A stretch of 64,000 nucleotides of DNA, taken from NCBI GenBank assembly GCA_905211645.1, contig CAJMBK010000003.1, positions 1 to 64,000 on the forward strand, given 5' to 3'. A model generated the notes under the pieces. It was not told the origin of the DNA. It worked only from the letters and a program-made list of their open reading frames with translations, and made no database searches. The position numbers and the translations under genes were made by a program. Numbering within the stretch: the first letter of the stretch is position 1; every line of letters begins with the position of its first letter. This document shows, piece after piece, positions 15,200-23,864 of this stretch. This DNA is from an uncultured Caryophanales bacterium. GTDB taxonomy: Bacteria; Bacillota_I; Bacilli_A; RFN20; CAG-288.

Positions 15200-16462
15200 A
15201 TGAATAAGAAAACTAAAGAGAAAAGAACAATATTTTCCATCGACTTAAAGTCCTTCTACGCTTCAGTTGAATGTGTTGATAGAGGTCTCGATCCTTTTAA
15301 AACTCCACTTGTAGTTTGTGATAAGGAAAGAGGTACTAACACAATTATTTTGGCTGTAACTCCATATTTAAAAGAAAGAGGTGTTCCAAGTAGATTAAGA
15401 CTTAAAGAATTACCTAAAGATATTCCAAATATAATCTACGCAAAGCCAAGAATGGCTCGATACATGGAAAGGTCTGTCGAAGTCGTTTCTATCTTTTTAG
15501 ATTATGTTGCCAAGGATGATTTACACACTTATTCAATCGACGAATCATTTTTAGATGTTACAGACTATCTAAAAATTAATGATTGCACTGCTGTTGAATA
15601 CGCTCAAAGAATCTTAAAAGATGTAAAAGATAAAACTAATTTAATCTGCACCTGCGGAATCGGAGAAAATATCTTCATGGCAAAATGTGCCATGGATATT
15701 GAAGCAAAACACAATAAAAACTTCATCGCTGAGTGGTCATACAAAGATATTCCTAATAAGCTTTGGCCAGTAACTCCGCTTTCAAAGATGTGGGGAATTG
15801 GTCCAAGACTTGAAAAAAGATTGAATGATTTAGGAATTTATTCAATCGGAGATATTGCCGCAAGTGAATATAATCTTTTAAAAAATAAATTTGGTGTAAT
15901 CGGAGAAGAAATCTACAACCACTCCTATGGTAGAGATGAAGCTTTAATTGGAACAGAATACACACCAGAAAGCCGCTCGCTTTCTGTTGGTCAAGTTCTT
16001 ATGAGAGACTACAACTACATCGAGATGGAACAGATTGTTAAAGATATGGTCGAAGAATTAGGTGAAAAGCTCCGCCACGAGAAAAAACTTGCTGGAGGTA
16101 TCTCATTATTTATCCTTTACAGTGGTGAATTAGGTGGCTTTGCTAAACAATTTAGCCTTCCAAGACCCACAGATTCCAACAACGAAATTCTAAATATCGC
16201 TCTCATGATTTACAGAACTTACATCCAAGATTTACCAATAAGAAGAATCGGTCTTTTTGCTTTCAATCTCTCCGAAAGAGAGTATCAGCAGATGGATCTA
16301 TTCACTGATTTTGATGAACTCGATAAAGAGTACAAATACAACACCGTCATGGATGCAATTAAAAGTAAATACGGTAAAAATTCAATTGTAAAAGCTAATG
16401 CTCTACTCAAAGAGAGTAACGCATTAACCAGAAATAAACAGATAGGAGGTCATAGCGAATAA
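15200..16462 (+). CDS. Y-family translesion DNA polymerase (UvrX/YqjW-type)
   Basis: 420 residues. The Y-family catalytic core is visible: FSIDLKSFYASVE at about 12-24, YSIDESFLDV at about 112-121 (catalytic Asp-Glu), and the helix-hairpin-helix region PLSKMWGIGPRLEKRL near 193-208. The sequence ERGTNTIILAVTPYLKERGV and the C-terminal little-finger region are those of the UvrX/YqjW group rather than DinB. The ATG at 15200 lacks a Shine-Dalgarno and follows a TATAAT by 12 nt. The stop overlaps the ATG of a YolD-like gene (TAATG), the same pairing as yqjW-yqjX in Bacillus. Confidence 0.9.
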   Translation: MNKKTKEKRTIFSIDLKSFYASVECVDRGLDPFKTPLVVCDKERGTNTIILAVTPYLKERGVPSRLRLKELPKDIPNIIYAKPRMARYMERSVEVVSIFLDYVAKDDLHTYSIDESFLDVTDYLKINDCTAVEYAQRILKDVKDKTNLICTCGIGENIFMAKCAMDIEAKHNKNFIAEWSYKDIPNKLWPVTPLSKMWGIGPRLEKRLNDLGIYSIGDIAASEYNLLKNKFGVIGEEIYNHSYGRDEALIGTEYTPESRSLSVGQVLMRDYNYIEMEQIVKDMVEELGEKLRHEKKLAGGISLFILYSGELGGFAKQFSLPRPTDSNNEILNIALMIYRTYIQDLPIRRIGLFAFNLSEREYQQMDLFTDFDELDKEYKYNTVMDAIKSKYGKNSIVKANALLKESNALTRNKQIGGHSE

Positions 16463-16776
16463 TGTCCGATCGTGGTATTAAAAAATGGGCACCATTTAAA
16501 GCCTTAATCGGTCAGTTTGACATGATCGATGAAATTATCAAAAATAAAAACAAAGTTAAGAAACCTATTTTAAGTCAAGATAAGCAGGAAGAACTAGATT
16601 ATTTCATCTCCAATTTGCAAATTAATGATGATATTAAAGTCACATATTACGATGATGGAGAAATTAAGGAAGAAGTCCTTACAATCAAAAGAATAGACTA
16701 CACATCAAAAATTATCACATTCGAAGAATTTTCGATTAAAGCCGAAAATATCCTGGATTTGTCATATTCTTACTAA
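16462..16776 (+). CDS. YolD-like protein
   Basis: 104 residues. It opens with DRGIKKWAPFKALI, close to the DRGxxKWxPF motif of YolD-like proteins, which are encoded beside Y-family polymerases in Bacilli and are thought to modulate them. The rest is a small beta-rich domain (IKVTYYDDGEIKEEVLTIKRID, IITFEEFSIKAENILDL). It is translationally coupled to the polymerase by a one-base overlap. No helicase or nuclease motif is present. Confidence 0.85.
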   Translation: MSDRGIKKWAPFKALIGQFDMIDEIIKNKNKVKKPILSQDKQEELDYFISNLQINDDIKVTYYDDGEIKEEVLTIKRIDYTSKIITFEEFSIKAENILDLSYSY

Positions 16777-16899
16777 AATAACACTATTTAAGCGCTACCA
16801 ATTTTTACTATAATTTAACTGTAATATCATTAGGATATGATTTTTTTCTGAACAAAAAGAGGTCAAACCTGAGAGTGCAAAAATCCTGTGATAAATTTA

Positions 16900-16928
16900 T
16901 TGACAAGAAAATAAAAATTTTATATCAT
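16900..16928 (+). promoter_or_regulatory. promoter of tRNA-Val/tRNA-Ser
   Basis: TTGACA (16900-16905), a 17-bp spacer and TATCAT (16923-16928), about 11 nt before the tRNA-Val 5' end. Confidence 0.8.
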
Positions 16929-16939
16929 AATTGAGCGTT

Positions 16940-17015
16940 GGGCGTTTAGCTCAGCTGGGAGAGCATCTGTTTGACGTACAGAAGGTCATAGGTTCGATCC
17001 CTATAGCGCCCACCA
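16940..17015 (+). tRNA. tRNA-Val (GAC)
   Basis: Acceptor GGGCGTT/AGCGCCC, anticodon stem TCTGT/ACAGA with loop TTGACGT (GAC), T arm ATAGG-TTCGATC-CCTAT, and encoded CCA. Confidence 0.95.
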
Positions 17016-17076
17016 TTTCTTATTAATAATAGAGGCAAATGCCTCGTTTTTATTAGTAAGCGATTAATTAAATTCT

Positions 17077-17168
17077 GGAGCAATACTCAAGTGGTTGAAG
17101 AGTCCGGTCTTGAAAACCGGTAGTAGGGTTATGCCCTAGCGAGCGTTCGAATCGCTCTTGCTCCGCCA
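17077..17168 (+). tRNA. tRNA-Ser (TGA)
   Basis: Acceptor GGAGCAA/TTGCTCC, anticodon stem CCGGT/ACCGG with loop CTTGAAA (TGA), a long variable arm, discriminator G and encoded CCA. It marks the left edge of the accessory island, a common location for insertions. Confidence 0.95.
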
Positions 17169-17220
17169 TTTTATAACTAACATTTTGATACAAAGCAATG
17201 TTCTCAAAATGAAAGATATA

Positions 17221-17243
17221 TGTCCGAGAAATCGGGCATTTTT
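17221..17243 (+). terminator. terminator after tRNA-Ser
   Basis: TGTCCGA-GAAA-TCGGGCA followed by TTTTT. Confidence 0.75.
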
Positions 17244-17308
17244 CTTTTTATGCGTTTTGCTAGTAGAGAAAAATTGATTAAAACCTACGGAATTTAAGAT
17301 TTTAGTCC

Positions 17309-17386
17309 TACTAGATAAACGAAACCCTTACTAGAGAAACGTTAAGCTACTAGAAAAACGAAACCCTACTATGTAAACGACACCCC
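17309..17386 (+). repeat. array of four ~20-bp direct repeats (island left edge)
   Basis: Four units start with TACTAG or TACTAT at 17309, 17329, 17348 and 17367 (periods 20, 19, 19), with consensus TACTAGAnAAACGAAACCC. The last unit abuts the ATG at 17388. The same unit occurs in reverse orientation at 22593-22650. Confidence 0.85.
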
Positions 17387-17387
17387 T

Positions 17388-18098
17388 ATGTTTTCTGTAA
17401 AAGAATTTGGAAATCAAAGTTTAGTATCGGTTATAGACAGAATAATTGATTATGCCGATTCCATTAATATGACTAAATCTATAGAAGATATCCATAGTGG
17501 AACAAGAACAGATGTCCCTCTTTTTAATCAAGATTGTTTTAATGAGGCTGTAAAAAATGCTTTTATTCACAATAATTGGCTAAGAAGAGTTGCTCCTATG
17601 ATTACTTTTTTTGAAGACAGAATTGAAATAACCTCTTTTTCATCCCTTGCTACAAAACAAACCATTGAAGGTTTTTACAAGGGATACAGTATACCGGTTA
17701 ATGAAGATCTATCTTCCATTTTTCTTGCAACTCATTTAAGTGAAAGAACGGGTAAGGGAAATCCTTTGATTGTTTCTAATTACGGAAGAAAAGCTTTTAA
17801 AATTAACGAAGATTCTATAATAGTTACTATCGCTTATAACTGGATTCGTTCATTTAAAGATTTGGTAGATAATGCGGTAGATAAATTGGCAGATAAATTA
17901 AACAAAACAGAATTAAAAATACTGTATGCAATTAAAGAAAACCCTAAAATGTCACAAATTGGAATAGCAAAGATAACGAATACGGGTAAAACCACAGTTC
18001 AAAATACCATTGTTAAGTTAAAACACTTATCTTTGATTAAACGTATTGGCTCAAACAAAACGGGCTATTGGCAAATTATTGACAATAATGATTATTAA
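17388..18098 (+). pseudogene. truncated ATPase/wHTH regulator (C-terminal part of AlbA_2/HATPase_c_4 type protein)
   Basis: 236 residues. The region FNEAVKNAFIHNNWLRR...MITFFEDRIEITSF and LSERTGKGNPLI match the GHKL-type (HATPase_c_4) half of RecG-like 'AlbA_2' regulators. A C-terminal winged helix follows (TELKILYAIKENPKMSQIGIAKIT...). Family members normally have about 200 more N-terminal residues with the AlbA_2/Schlafen DNA-binding domain; here the frame begins directly after the repeat array. It is either a truncated remnant or a short form using the repeats as operator. Codon use differs from core genes. Confidence 0.6.
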
Positions 18099-18132
18099 TT
18101 TAATTAGGTGATTTTAAGTTTGGAGAAAACGC

Positions 18133-18867
18133 ATGGAATAGTTAAAACTATTAATCTTTCGTTATTTATAAAAATTTCATCAAACTGAAATGGCTAATAT
18201 TTTAGGGTATTCAGGTAAAGGAATGATCTCTCGCCTAGAGAACGATTCTGCAGAAATGAGTTATGACAAATTAATGATTCTTTTATCTCGCTTTGGTGAT
18301 GAATTTGAAGGAGAAGAAATTGAACCAATCATTCCTGTAGTTGAAACTTCGTATTGCTTTAAAACAGATAACTTATTAATTAAAGTAGTTGGTTTTAACG
18401 AATTAGAAGATGCTCTTTCTTTAAAAGTAGCACCATATCAGCGTGACTTTGTCGCAGATAATGCTATCTCATTTGCGGAAGCATATGCCGCTGAAAGACA
18501 TGGAACGAAAACAGAGTGCTTTGTAGCCTATAAGGAAAATCATCCTGTTGGATTCGCTTCGATTGCTTTTGGTACTATAGGTGCCGAAGGAGAAAAGAAA
18601 TGGATGCGCAATTCCTATTGCCTTTGGCGACTTATGATTGATATGGATTATCAAAACAAAGGATTTGGAAAAGAATTATTAGAAGCGATGATTAAATGGT
18701 GTAAGACTTTTCCTTTTGGTGAATCAGACTCAATTTACACCAGTTGTGATGTTGCTAACAATAAAGCCATCCATTTTTATCAAAGATGTGGTTTTGAACT
18801 AACAGGCGATTACATCGATGGAGAAATAGTATTAATAAAACACATAGAAGGGGAAAATAATCTATGA
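18133..18867 (+). pseudogene. XRE-type HTH fused to GNAT acetyltransferase, HTH interrupted by stops
   Basis: The intact frame from the ATG at 18190 (225 residues) holds a partial HTH (MANILGYSGKGMISRLEN...) and a full GNAT domain with MDYQNKGFGKELLEAMIKWC (acetyl-CoA binding) and NNKAIHFYQRCGFEL. Reading upstream in the same frame from an ATG at 18133 gives the missing helix, with residues KFHQTE joined to MANILGY, but it is broken by TAG (18139) and TAA (18169). No ribosome binding site precedes 18190. The DNA-binding head is therefore decayed and the GNAT may or may not still be translated. Confidence 0.65.
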
Positions 18868-19742
18868 GCGAAAAATATGAAGTAGTTAAATTTGAACGAG
18901 ATAATCTAATTCTTGATGTTAATGTTTCTCCTAACGAGGATACGGTTTGGCTATCCAAGGAAGATATGTCAACTCTTTTTGACAGGGATAGGAGTGTTAT
19001 TACCAAACATATAAATAATATTTATAAGGAAGGCGAATTAGACAGAGAATCAACATGTGCAAAAAATGCACACGTTCATTTAGAGGGGTCTAGAACCATA
19101 ACAAGAATTATTGAGTTTTATAACCTTGATGTTATTATTTCCGTTGGATATCGTGTCAGATCACGTAATGGTGTTATTTTTAGAAGATGGGCCAATTCAG
19201 TGCTAAAAGAATATTTGTTAAAAGGGTATGCATTAAATAAAGATCGAACTTTAATAACTGATGATAACTATATAGAACTAGTCCATCGAGTCAATAGTAT
19301 TGACAATCGTGTTTCTAAACTAGAAACAGACAATCATATAGATAACGAGAAAATATTTTTTGATGGGGAGTGGTTTGACGCAAGGAGTTTTATAAAAGAC
19401 ATTTTTACAAGAGCAAAAGAAGAAATCATACTTATTGATCCATATGCTGACATTAAGGCTCTTGACTATCTAAAAGTCAAAACAGAAGGCGTAATAGTTC
19501 AACTATTTATATCTTCGAAAGCTAAGCTTACACAAGGAGATATCGATGCTTTCAATGAACAATATGGGAATCTAGAGATTATATTAGATGATAACTTCCA
19601 TGATCGCTTCGTCATCGTAGATAGGAAAATCCTTTATCATTTGGGAGCATCGCTAAATTATATAGGGAAAAAGGTTTTTGCTATAACAAAAATAGAAGAT
19701 GAAAACTTATTGGTTTCTATAAAAGAAAGGCTTGGTGTCTGA
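18864..19742 (+). CDS. RhuM-family protein with C-terminal PLD-like domain
   Basis: 292 residues. The N-terminal half (about 1-130) is the RhuM domain: VWLSKEDMSTLFDRDRSVITKHINNIYKEGEL, SRTITRIIEFYNLDVIISVGYRV and FRRWANSVLKEYLLKGYALN. A helical linker leads to a C-terminal domain with HDRFVIVD and an earlier ILIDPYAD, resembling a single-HKD phospholipase-D-like module. RhuM proteins are widespread on mobile islands; their biochemical role is not established. Its ATG overlaps the GNAT stop by 4 nt. Frequent ATA and GGG codons fit recent acquisition. Confidence 0.85.
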   Translation: MSEKYEVVKFERDNLILDVNVSPNEDTVWLSKEDMSTLFDRDRSVITKHINNIYKEGELDRESTCAKNAHVHLEGSRTITRIIEFYNLDVIISVGYRVRSRNGVIFRRWANSVLKEYLLKGYALNKDRTLITDDNYIELVHRVNSIDNRVSKLETDNHIDNEKIFFDGEWFDARSFIKDIFTRAKEEIILIDPYADIKALDYLKVKTEGVIVQLFISSKAKLTQGDIDAFNEQYGNLEIILDDNFHDRFVIVDRKILYHLGASLNYIGKKVFAITKIEDENLLVSIKERLGV

Positions 19743-19971
19743 TAAACCTTGTTCCATTTTGCGATCATCTGTATCATTTTTTCAAAGGAAACGAAAATTG
19801 TATTATTTCTTTCGCTTATTGCCAAGATTTAGCATTGACTTAGGAATCGTTGTTGAAGATTCAAATGGCTCATGGTGGAGACTAATTCATCAGAAAACTG
19901 GTAATACACGCAATGATGTCTGGATTTGGAATGAAGTAAGAGAAGGTTACTTAAATAAGAAAAATATGTAA
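19743..19971 (+). pseudogene. gene remnant, unknown
   Basis: The frame extends to 19971 from a doubtful TTG inside the rhuM 3' end. Only the last ~45 residues look protein-like (IVVEDSNGSWWRL, RNDVWIWNEVREGYLNKK). There is no ribosome binding site and no complete domain. It is probably the tail of a gene lost in island rearrangements. Confidence 0.35.
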
Positions 19972-20077
19972 AAATTCTTATCTTTAATTAATCTTTTCAA
20001 AGGATAATTTTATATTTCTTGTTACTTATAAAAAATCCTATATACTATTAGATGGAATTTAAAGGAGATCATTATTT

Positions 20078-22339
20078 ATGAAAAATAAAATACAGGCATT
20101 AATTAAAAGCATATTAATAATAGGTATACCTTCATCTTTATTAATTTCTTGTATCACTAACGATGATTCTTCAAGTGCAAACACAAGTAAAGAAATGAAC
20201 ACTATTTCTTTTTATGATGACACTATTTTGATTGATCAATTAAATACTGCTGGTCATGAGATAATTACTTTACCTGAAGCACCTTTAAAAGATAATTATG
20301 AGTTTAATGGTTGGTATTTTGATAAAAATATTTGGAATAATAAACTAACTGAAGATTATTATCAAAATATAAGTTTAACTAATGATATAAGTGTTTATGC
20401 TTATTATGTAGAAATTGTTGATCCTGTTCCTAATGAATATACAATATCATTTTATGTTGATGATGAAATTTATACTACTATTGACACATCTGGTAATGAA
20501 ACAATTATTTTACCAGAAGCGCCTTTAAAAGATAATTATGAGTTTAAAGGTTGGTATTTTGATAAAAATATTTGGAATAATAAACTTAGTGAAGATTATT
20601 ATCAAAATATAAGTTTAACTAATGATGTAAGTGTTTATGCTTATTATGAAATTATTAATGATGTTCCAAAAGAATTTAAAGTTAGTTTTGTCACTAACGG
20701 AGGAACTAAGGTAAACGATTTATTAACATCAAGAATTGAAACTGAACCATATACAGAAAAAAAAGGATATACATTTCTTGGTTGGTATTTAGAAAAAACA
20801 TTTATCAACAAAATTACATTTCCTTATGACGTTACAAAAGATATTACTTTATACGCAAAATGGGAAGAAAATGTAACGCCTAGTCTTAATTTTATCGTTG
20901 ATGAAAATGGTGTATTAACTAAAGTTGAAGGTATTAGTGAAAATAATAGTGACATAGAGATTCCTTCACATGTTAACAATATCGAGATTAAAGAAATTGG
21001 TGACGAAGTATTTTTAAATAATATTTATTTAACAAGGCTTGTTGTACCAGAAACTGTAAAAATAATAGGATATAAAATGTGTTATGGATGTATAAATTTA
21101 ACTGAGGTTGTTTTATCTAATAATATCACTGTCATTCCTGATTACGCTTTTGAAAATTGCACTTCCTTAGAAAAAATTAATTTTCCTTCTTCCTTATTGC
21201 AAATTCGTTCTGATGCTTTTAAAGGAACATACTTAAAAGAATTTAACGCTCCTAATTCTCTTAAGGAGATTTGGGATTATGCTTTTAAAGATGCAAAACA
21301 ATTTACAACTGTTAATTTAAATAATGTCACTAAATTAGGTACGATGTCATTTGAAAATTGTGAAAAACTTGAAACAATTAATTTACCAAATACTTTAAAA
21401 GAAGTTGGGCAATATGTTTTCAATGGATGTAAAAAACTCGTAAATATCAATATGCCTGATAAAGCTATTTCAATAAAACGTGATATGTTTACTGGAACAG
21501 GATTTTATGAGGATATAAATAATTGGGATAACGGCGTTTTATATGTTGATAATTATTTGGTGTCAATAAATAGTGATTTTATTAAAACTACTCAATACAC
21601 TGTTAAAGAAGGAACTATTTCAATAGCTAGTAATGCTTTTTTAAATAATGCTCGTAACCTTAAAACTATAAATTTACCAGAAGGTTTAATAATTATTGGA
21701 GAAGAAGCTTTTTATAATTTATCTTCATTGAGTCAAATTAATATTCCATCAACAGTTAAATCCATTGGTTATAATGCGTTTGCAGAAACAAAAATTTATG
21801 ATAATCAATCATATTGGGTAGATAATGGATTTTATATTGATAATTGGCTTATTAATGTTAAAAAGGTTTCTTTAAGCGAATTTAACGTTAAAGAAGGCAC
21901 TATAGGTATTAGTGATGGCAAAGATACTGGTTTATTTCCAACTAAAGCTCAAACAATTACTAAATTAACTTTACCTTCATCATTAAAATATATTGGTGAA
22001 AGAAGTTTTAGAAGATTAAGAATTAGTGAATTAATTATTCCAAGTGGGCTTGAGTCAATCGGCAAACAAGCTTTTATGTCATGCGCTAGTTTAAGTAGTG
22101 TTAATTTAGGTGATTGTACAAATTTAGCTTATATTGGCGATCAAGCGTTTAGTGAGGCCAAGATTAGTGATATTACAATTCCTGAAAGTGTAGTCAATAT
22201 GGGTGAACTTATCTTTAACAATAATAGCGTTGATTTAACTGTCCATTGCATGGTTAATGAAAAGCCAAGTGGATGGAATGCTAATTGGAATTTTACCTAT
22301 AAAGAAAACGTTAAAATTATTGTTGAATGGAATAATTAA
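20078..22339 (+). CDS. BspA-like leucine-rich-repeat surface lipoprotein
   Basis: 753 residues. A lipoprotein signal ends at LISC (Cys25). Two nearly identical beta-grasp-like repeats at about 45-110 and 125-190 come from a 240-bp in-frame DNA duplication (20263-20405 and 20503-20646). A third InlB-type B repeat (VSFVTNGGTKV...GWYLE...DITLYAKW) follows. The remainder is BspA/LRR_5-type repeats such as LEKINFPSSLLQIRSDAFKG. These proteins are surface-exposed and often bind host or microbial ligands. TATACT about 35 nt upstream and AAAGGAG fit the ATG at 20078. It is more AT-rich than core genes and lies inside the repeat-bounded island. Confidence 0.88.
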   Translation: MKNKIQALIKSILIIGIPSSLLISCITNDDSSSANTSKEMNTISFYDDTILIDQLNTAGHEIITLPEAPLKDNYEFNGWYFDKNIWNNKLTEDYYQNISLTNDISVYAYYVEIVDPVPNEYTISFYVDDEIYTTIDTSGNETIILPEAPLKDNYEFKGWYFDKNIWNNKLSEDYYQNISLTNDVSVYAYYEIINDVPKEFKVSFVTNGGTKVNDLLTSRIETEPYTEKKGYTFLGWYLEKTFINKITFPYDVTKDITLYAKWEENVTPSLNFIVDENGVLTKVEGISENNSDIEIPSHVNNIEIKEIGDEVFLNNIYLTRLVVPETVKIIGYKMCYGCINLTEVVLSNNITVIPDYAFENCTSLEKINFPSSLLQIRSDAFKGTYLKEFNAPNSLKEIWDYAFKDAKQFTTVNLNNVTKLGTMSFENCEKLETINLPNTLKEVGQYVFNGCKKLVNINMPDKAISIKRDMFTGTGFYEDINNWDNGVLYVDNYLVSINSDFIKTTQYTVKEGTISIASNAFLNNARNLKTINLPEGLIIIGEEAFYNLSSLSQINIPSTVKSIGYNAFAETKIYDNQSYWVDNGFYIDNWLINVKKVSLSEFNVKEGTIGISDGKDTGLFPTKAQTITKLTLPSSLKYIGERSFRRLRISELIIPSGLESIGKQAFMSCASLSSVNLGDCTNLAYIGDQAFSEAKISDITIPESVVNMGELIFNNNSVDLTVHCMVNEKPSGWNANWNFTYKENVKIIVEWNN
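20263..20646 (+). repeat. two-copy 240-bp-offset tandem repeat inside the lipoprotein gene
   Basis: 20263-20405 and 20503-20646 are almost identical, an offset of 240 bp (80 codons), keeping frame. This is a candidate site for copy-number change by slippage or recombination. Confidence 0.85.
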
Positions 22340-22592
22340 GACCAATTTATATATGTTAATCTTTTAAATATTTTTAATTTTAAAAATCATTTAACAATAA
22401 TAAAAGTGTTCATTTCAACTATTCAATGAAGCAATAAATAACATCTATAATCAATGGCAACAATGGATTAATAAATAACCTCACAAAACCCTTACTTTTG
22501 CCTTATTGCGTCAATTTCTTTAAGTTGAATTTATACTCAACCAACAAACATCTTCAAACGTAATCAAAGAAGTGGTATCAAGCATTTATTAA
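22340..22592. other. gene-poor island end with a protein-coding remnant
   Basis: No intact gene. On the plus strand around 22420-22476 one frame reads FNEAINNIYNQWQQWINK then a stop, which looks like the tail of a deleted gene. Nothing else was recognised. Confidence 0.35.
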
Positions 22593-22650
22593 GGGGTTTC
22601 GTTTATCTAGTAAGGTATCATTTCTCTAGTAGGGGTATCGCTTTGTATTA
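22593..22650 (-). repeat. inverted copy of the ~20-bp repeat array (island right edge)
   Basis: On the minus strand: TACTAGATAAACGAAACCCC (complement of 22593-22612), TACTAGAGAAATGATACCT (22613-22631) and a degenerate third unit (22632-22650). It has the same consensus as the array at 17309-17386 but the opposite orientation. Confidence 0.8.
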
Positions 22651-22685
22651 AAGTGATAGCACAAAGACTTTTATTCAATCACTAA

Positions 22686-22713
22686 CTGGACACGAAAGTG
22701 TCCAGATTTTTTT
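22686..22713 (+). terminator. intrinsic terminator
   Basis: CTGGACAC-GAAA-GTGTCCAG followed by a T run. It is 350 nt past the lipoprotein gene, at the right end of the island. Confidence 0.7.
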
Positions 22714-22733
22714 ATACAAGTAATTTTTCCCAC

Positions 22734-22774
22734 TAAAAAAGCTATCTACTAGATACAAATATCTTTCGATAGCT
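22734..22774 (-). terminator. terminator of SHOCT gene 1
   Basis: Minus-strand stem AGCTATC/GATAGCT with an inner GATA/TATC helix, followed by six T. Confidence 0.65.
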
Positions 22775-22806
22775 ACGAAACTAATCAAATTTAAATACAC
22801 TTAAGG

Positions 22807-23259
22807 TTATTTAGATTCAGTATTAGTTGCTTCCTTAATGAGGCTCTCTTTCATCTTTGTGTATTCTTCTTCGCTAATTGTGCCTTTTTCTTTCAAAGCA
22901 TTCAACTCTTCAATTTTTCTTTCAAGAGTTGGGGCAGGAGCAGTGACAGATTGCTTAGCAGTTTTTGCACCTTTAACTTTGAAATTAGAGAATGTTTGAT
23001 TATAGCAAAGAATCAAAACACCTGTAATTAAGAAAGAAAAGAAGATTGAAAGGATACCAAGAGCAGTCTTAAGACCTCCATCCATCTTGTTTTGTAAAGT
23101 GAATACAATATCCAAAATGCTAATAACGACTGAAGCGATACCAGAAGCAAGATAAATGAAATAGATTGGGCTTTTTGCGATTGACATAGCAAATTCAACA
23201 GAACTGTAAACACCAGCAATTGTTGCTAAAGAAGCGAAGATGATGATTGCAACTTTCAT
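22807..23259 (-). CDS. membrane protein with C-terminal SHOCT domain, copy 1
   Basis: 150 residues from the ATG at 23259, chosen because GGAGGAAG lies just upstream; a longer frame to 23295 lacks a site. Three to four hydrophobic helices fill residues 1-95. After a linker rich in Ala, Thr and Pro, the C-terminus is a SHOCT domain (RKIEELNALKEKGTISEEEYTKMKESLI), a short oligomerisation module. The function is unknown. It is paralogous to the next gene and to a decayed third copy, all on the minus strand. Confidence 0.7.
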   Translation of the reverse strand: MKVAIIIFASLATIAGVYSSVEFAMSIAKSPIYFIYLASGIASVVISILDIVFTLQNKMDGGLKTALGILSIFFSFLITGVLILCYNQTFSNFKVKGAKTAKQSVTAPAPTLERKIEELNALKEKGTISEEEYTKMKESLIKEATNTESK

Positions 23260-23365
23260 AAAGTCTTCCTCCAATATGGAAAAGTTTACTACCATGAATA
23301 TAGATTGTCAAATTATGTATTTGTAAATTTTTTGAAATTTCAGCACCATTTTCTAAAACTAATAT

Positions 23366-23394
23366 TAAAAATGCTATCCGGTGAAGGATAGCAT
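23366..23394 (-). terminator. terminator of SHOCT gene 2
   Basis: ATGCTATCC (23371-23379) pairs with GGATAGCAT (23386-23394). On the minus strand a T run follows, so it serves the 23409 gene. Confidence 0.7.
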
Positions 23395-23408
23395 AAATAA
23401 AGACTTTT

Positions 23409-23831
23409 TTAAGCATTATCAATTATCTTTCGGCGAATCTTTTCGTATTCTTCTTCAGAAATTAATCCTCTTGATTTCATTGCATCAAGATTTTTTAATT
23501 TTTCTTCAAGAGTAACAACTGTATCTTGATTAGTTTGATTAACTGCCTCGGTCTTATTCGTTGCAGCACTCTCAAGGCAGAGAATTAAAATTCCAGCAAT
23601 AAGATTGCTTAAGATTAAGGTAAGAATACCCATTGCGATTCTTGTTCCACCGGTCAACTTACCTTTGCCAAGAAAAACAATATCTATAATTGCGATAGCG
23701 ATACCTGCAATACCATAGATTATTAATCCTATGTAACCAGGATAGTCAATCATATTAGCAAGTCCATTAATAACATTTATGACTCCAATAAAGATTGAAA
23801 TTCCACAAAAAACGTATATAGCTGCTTTCAT
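23409..23831 (-). CDS. membrane protein with C-terminal SHOCT domain, copy 2
   Basis: 140 residues. Three to four transmembrane helices (about 4-24, 33-53 and 66-88) share the pattern ...AIIDIVF...GG...GILTLILSNLIAGILILC with copy 1. The C-terminal SHOCT domain reads KNLDAMKSRGLISEEEYEKIRRKII. The ATG at 23831 has a GAGAAG-type ribosome binding site upstream. The hydrophobic part plus SHOCT layout is common in small Firmicutes membrane proteins of unknown function. Confidence 0.7.
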   Translation of the reverse strand: MKAAIYVFCGISIFIGVINVINGLANMIDYPGYIGLIIYGIAGIAIAIIDIVFLGKGKLTGGTRIAMGILTLILSNLIAGILILCLESAATNKTEAVNQTNQDTVVTLEEKLKNLDAMKSRGLISEEEYEKIRRKIIDNA

Positions 23832-23864
23832 AAATTAAACTTCTCTCCGCATGAGATTATATAA

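Noticed and set aside
17309..17386. CRISPR array
   Set aside because: Units are 19-20 bp and adjoining, with no spacers and no cas genes.
17169..22650. Prophage or IS element in the island
   Set aside because: No transposase, integrase or phage structural gene was found between the arrays.
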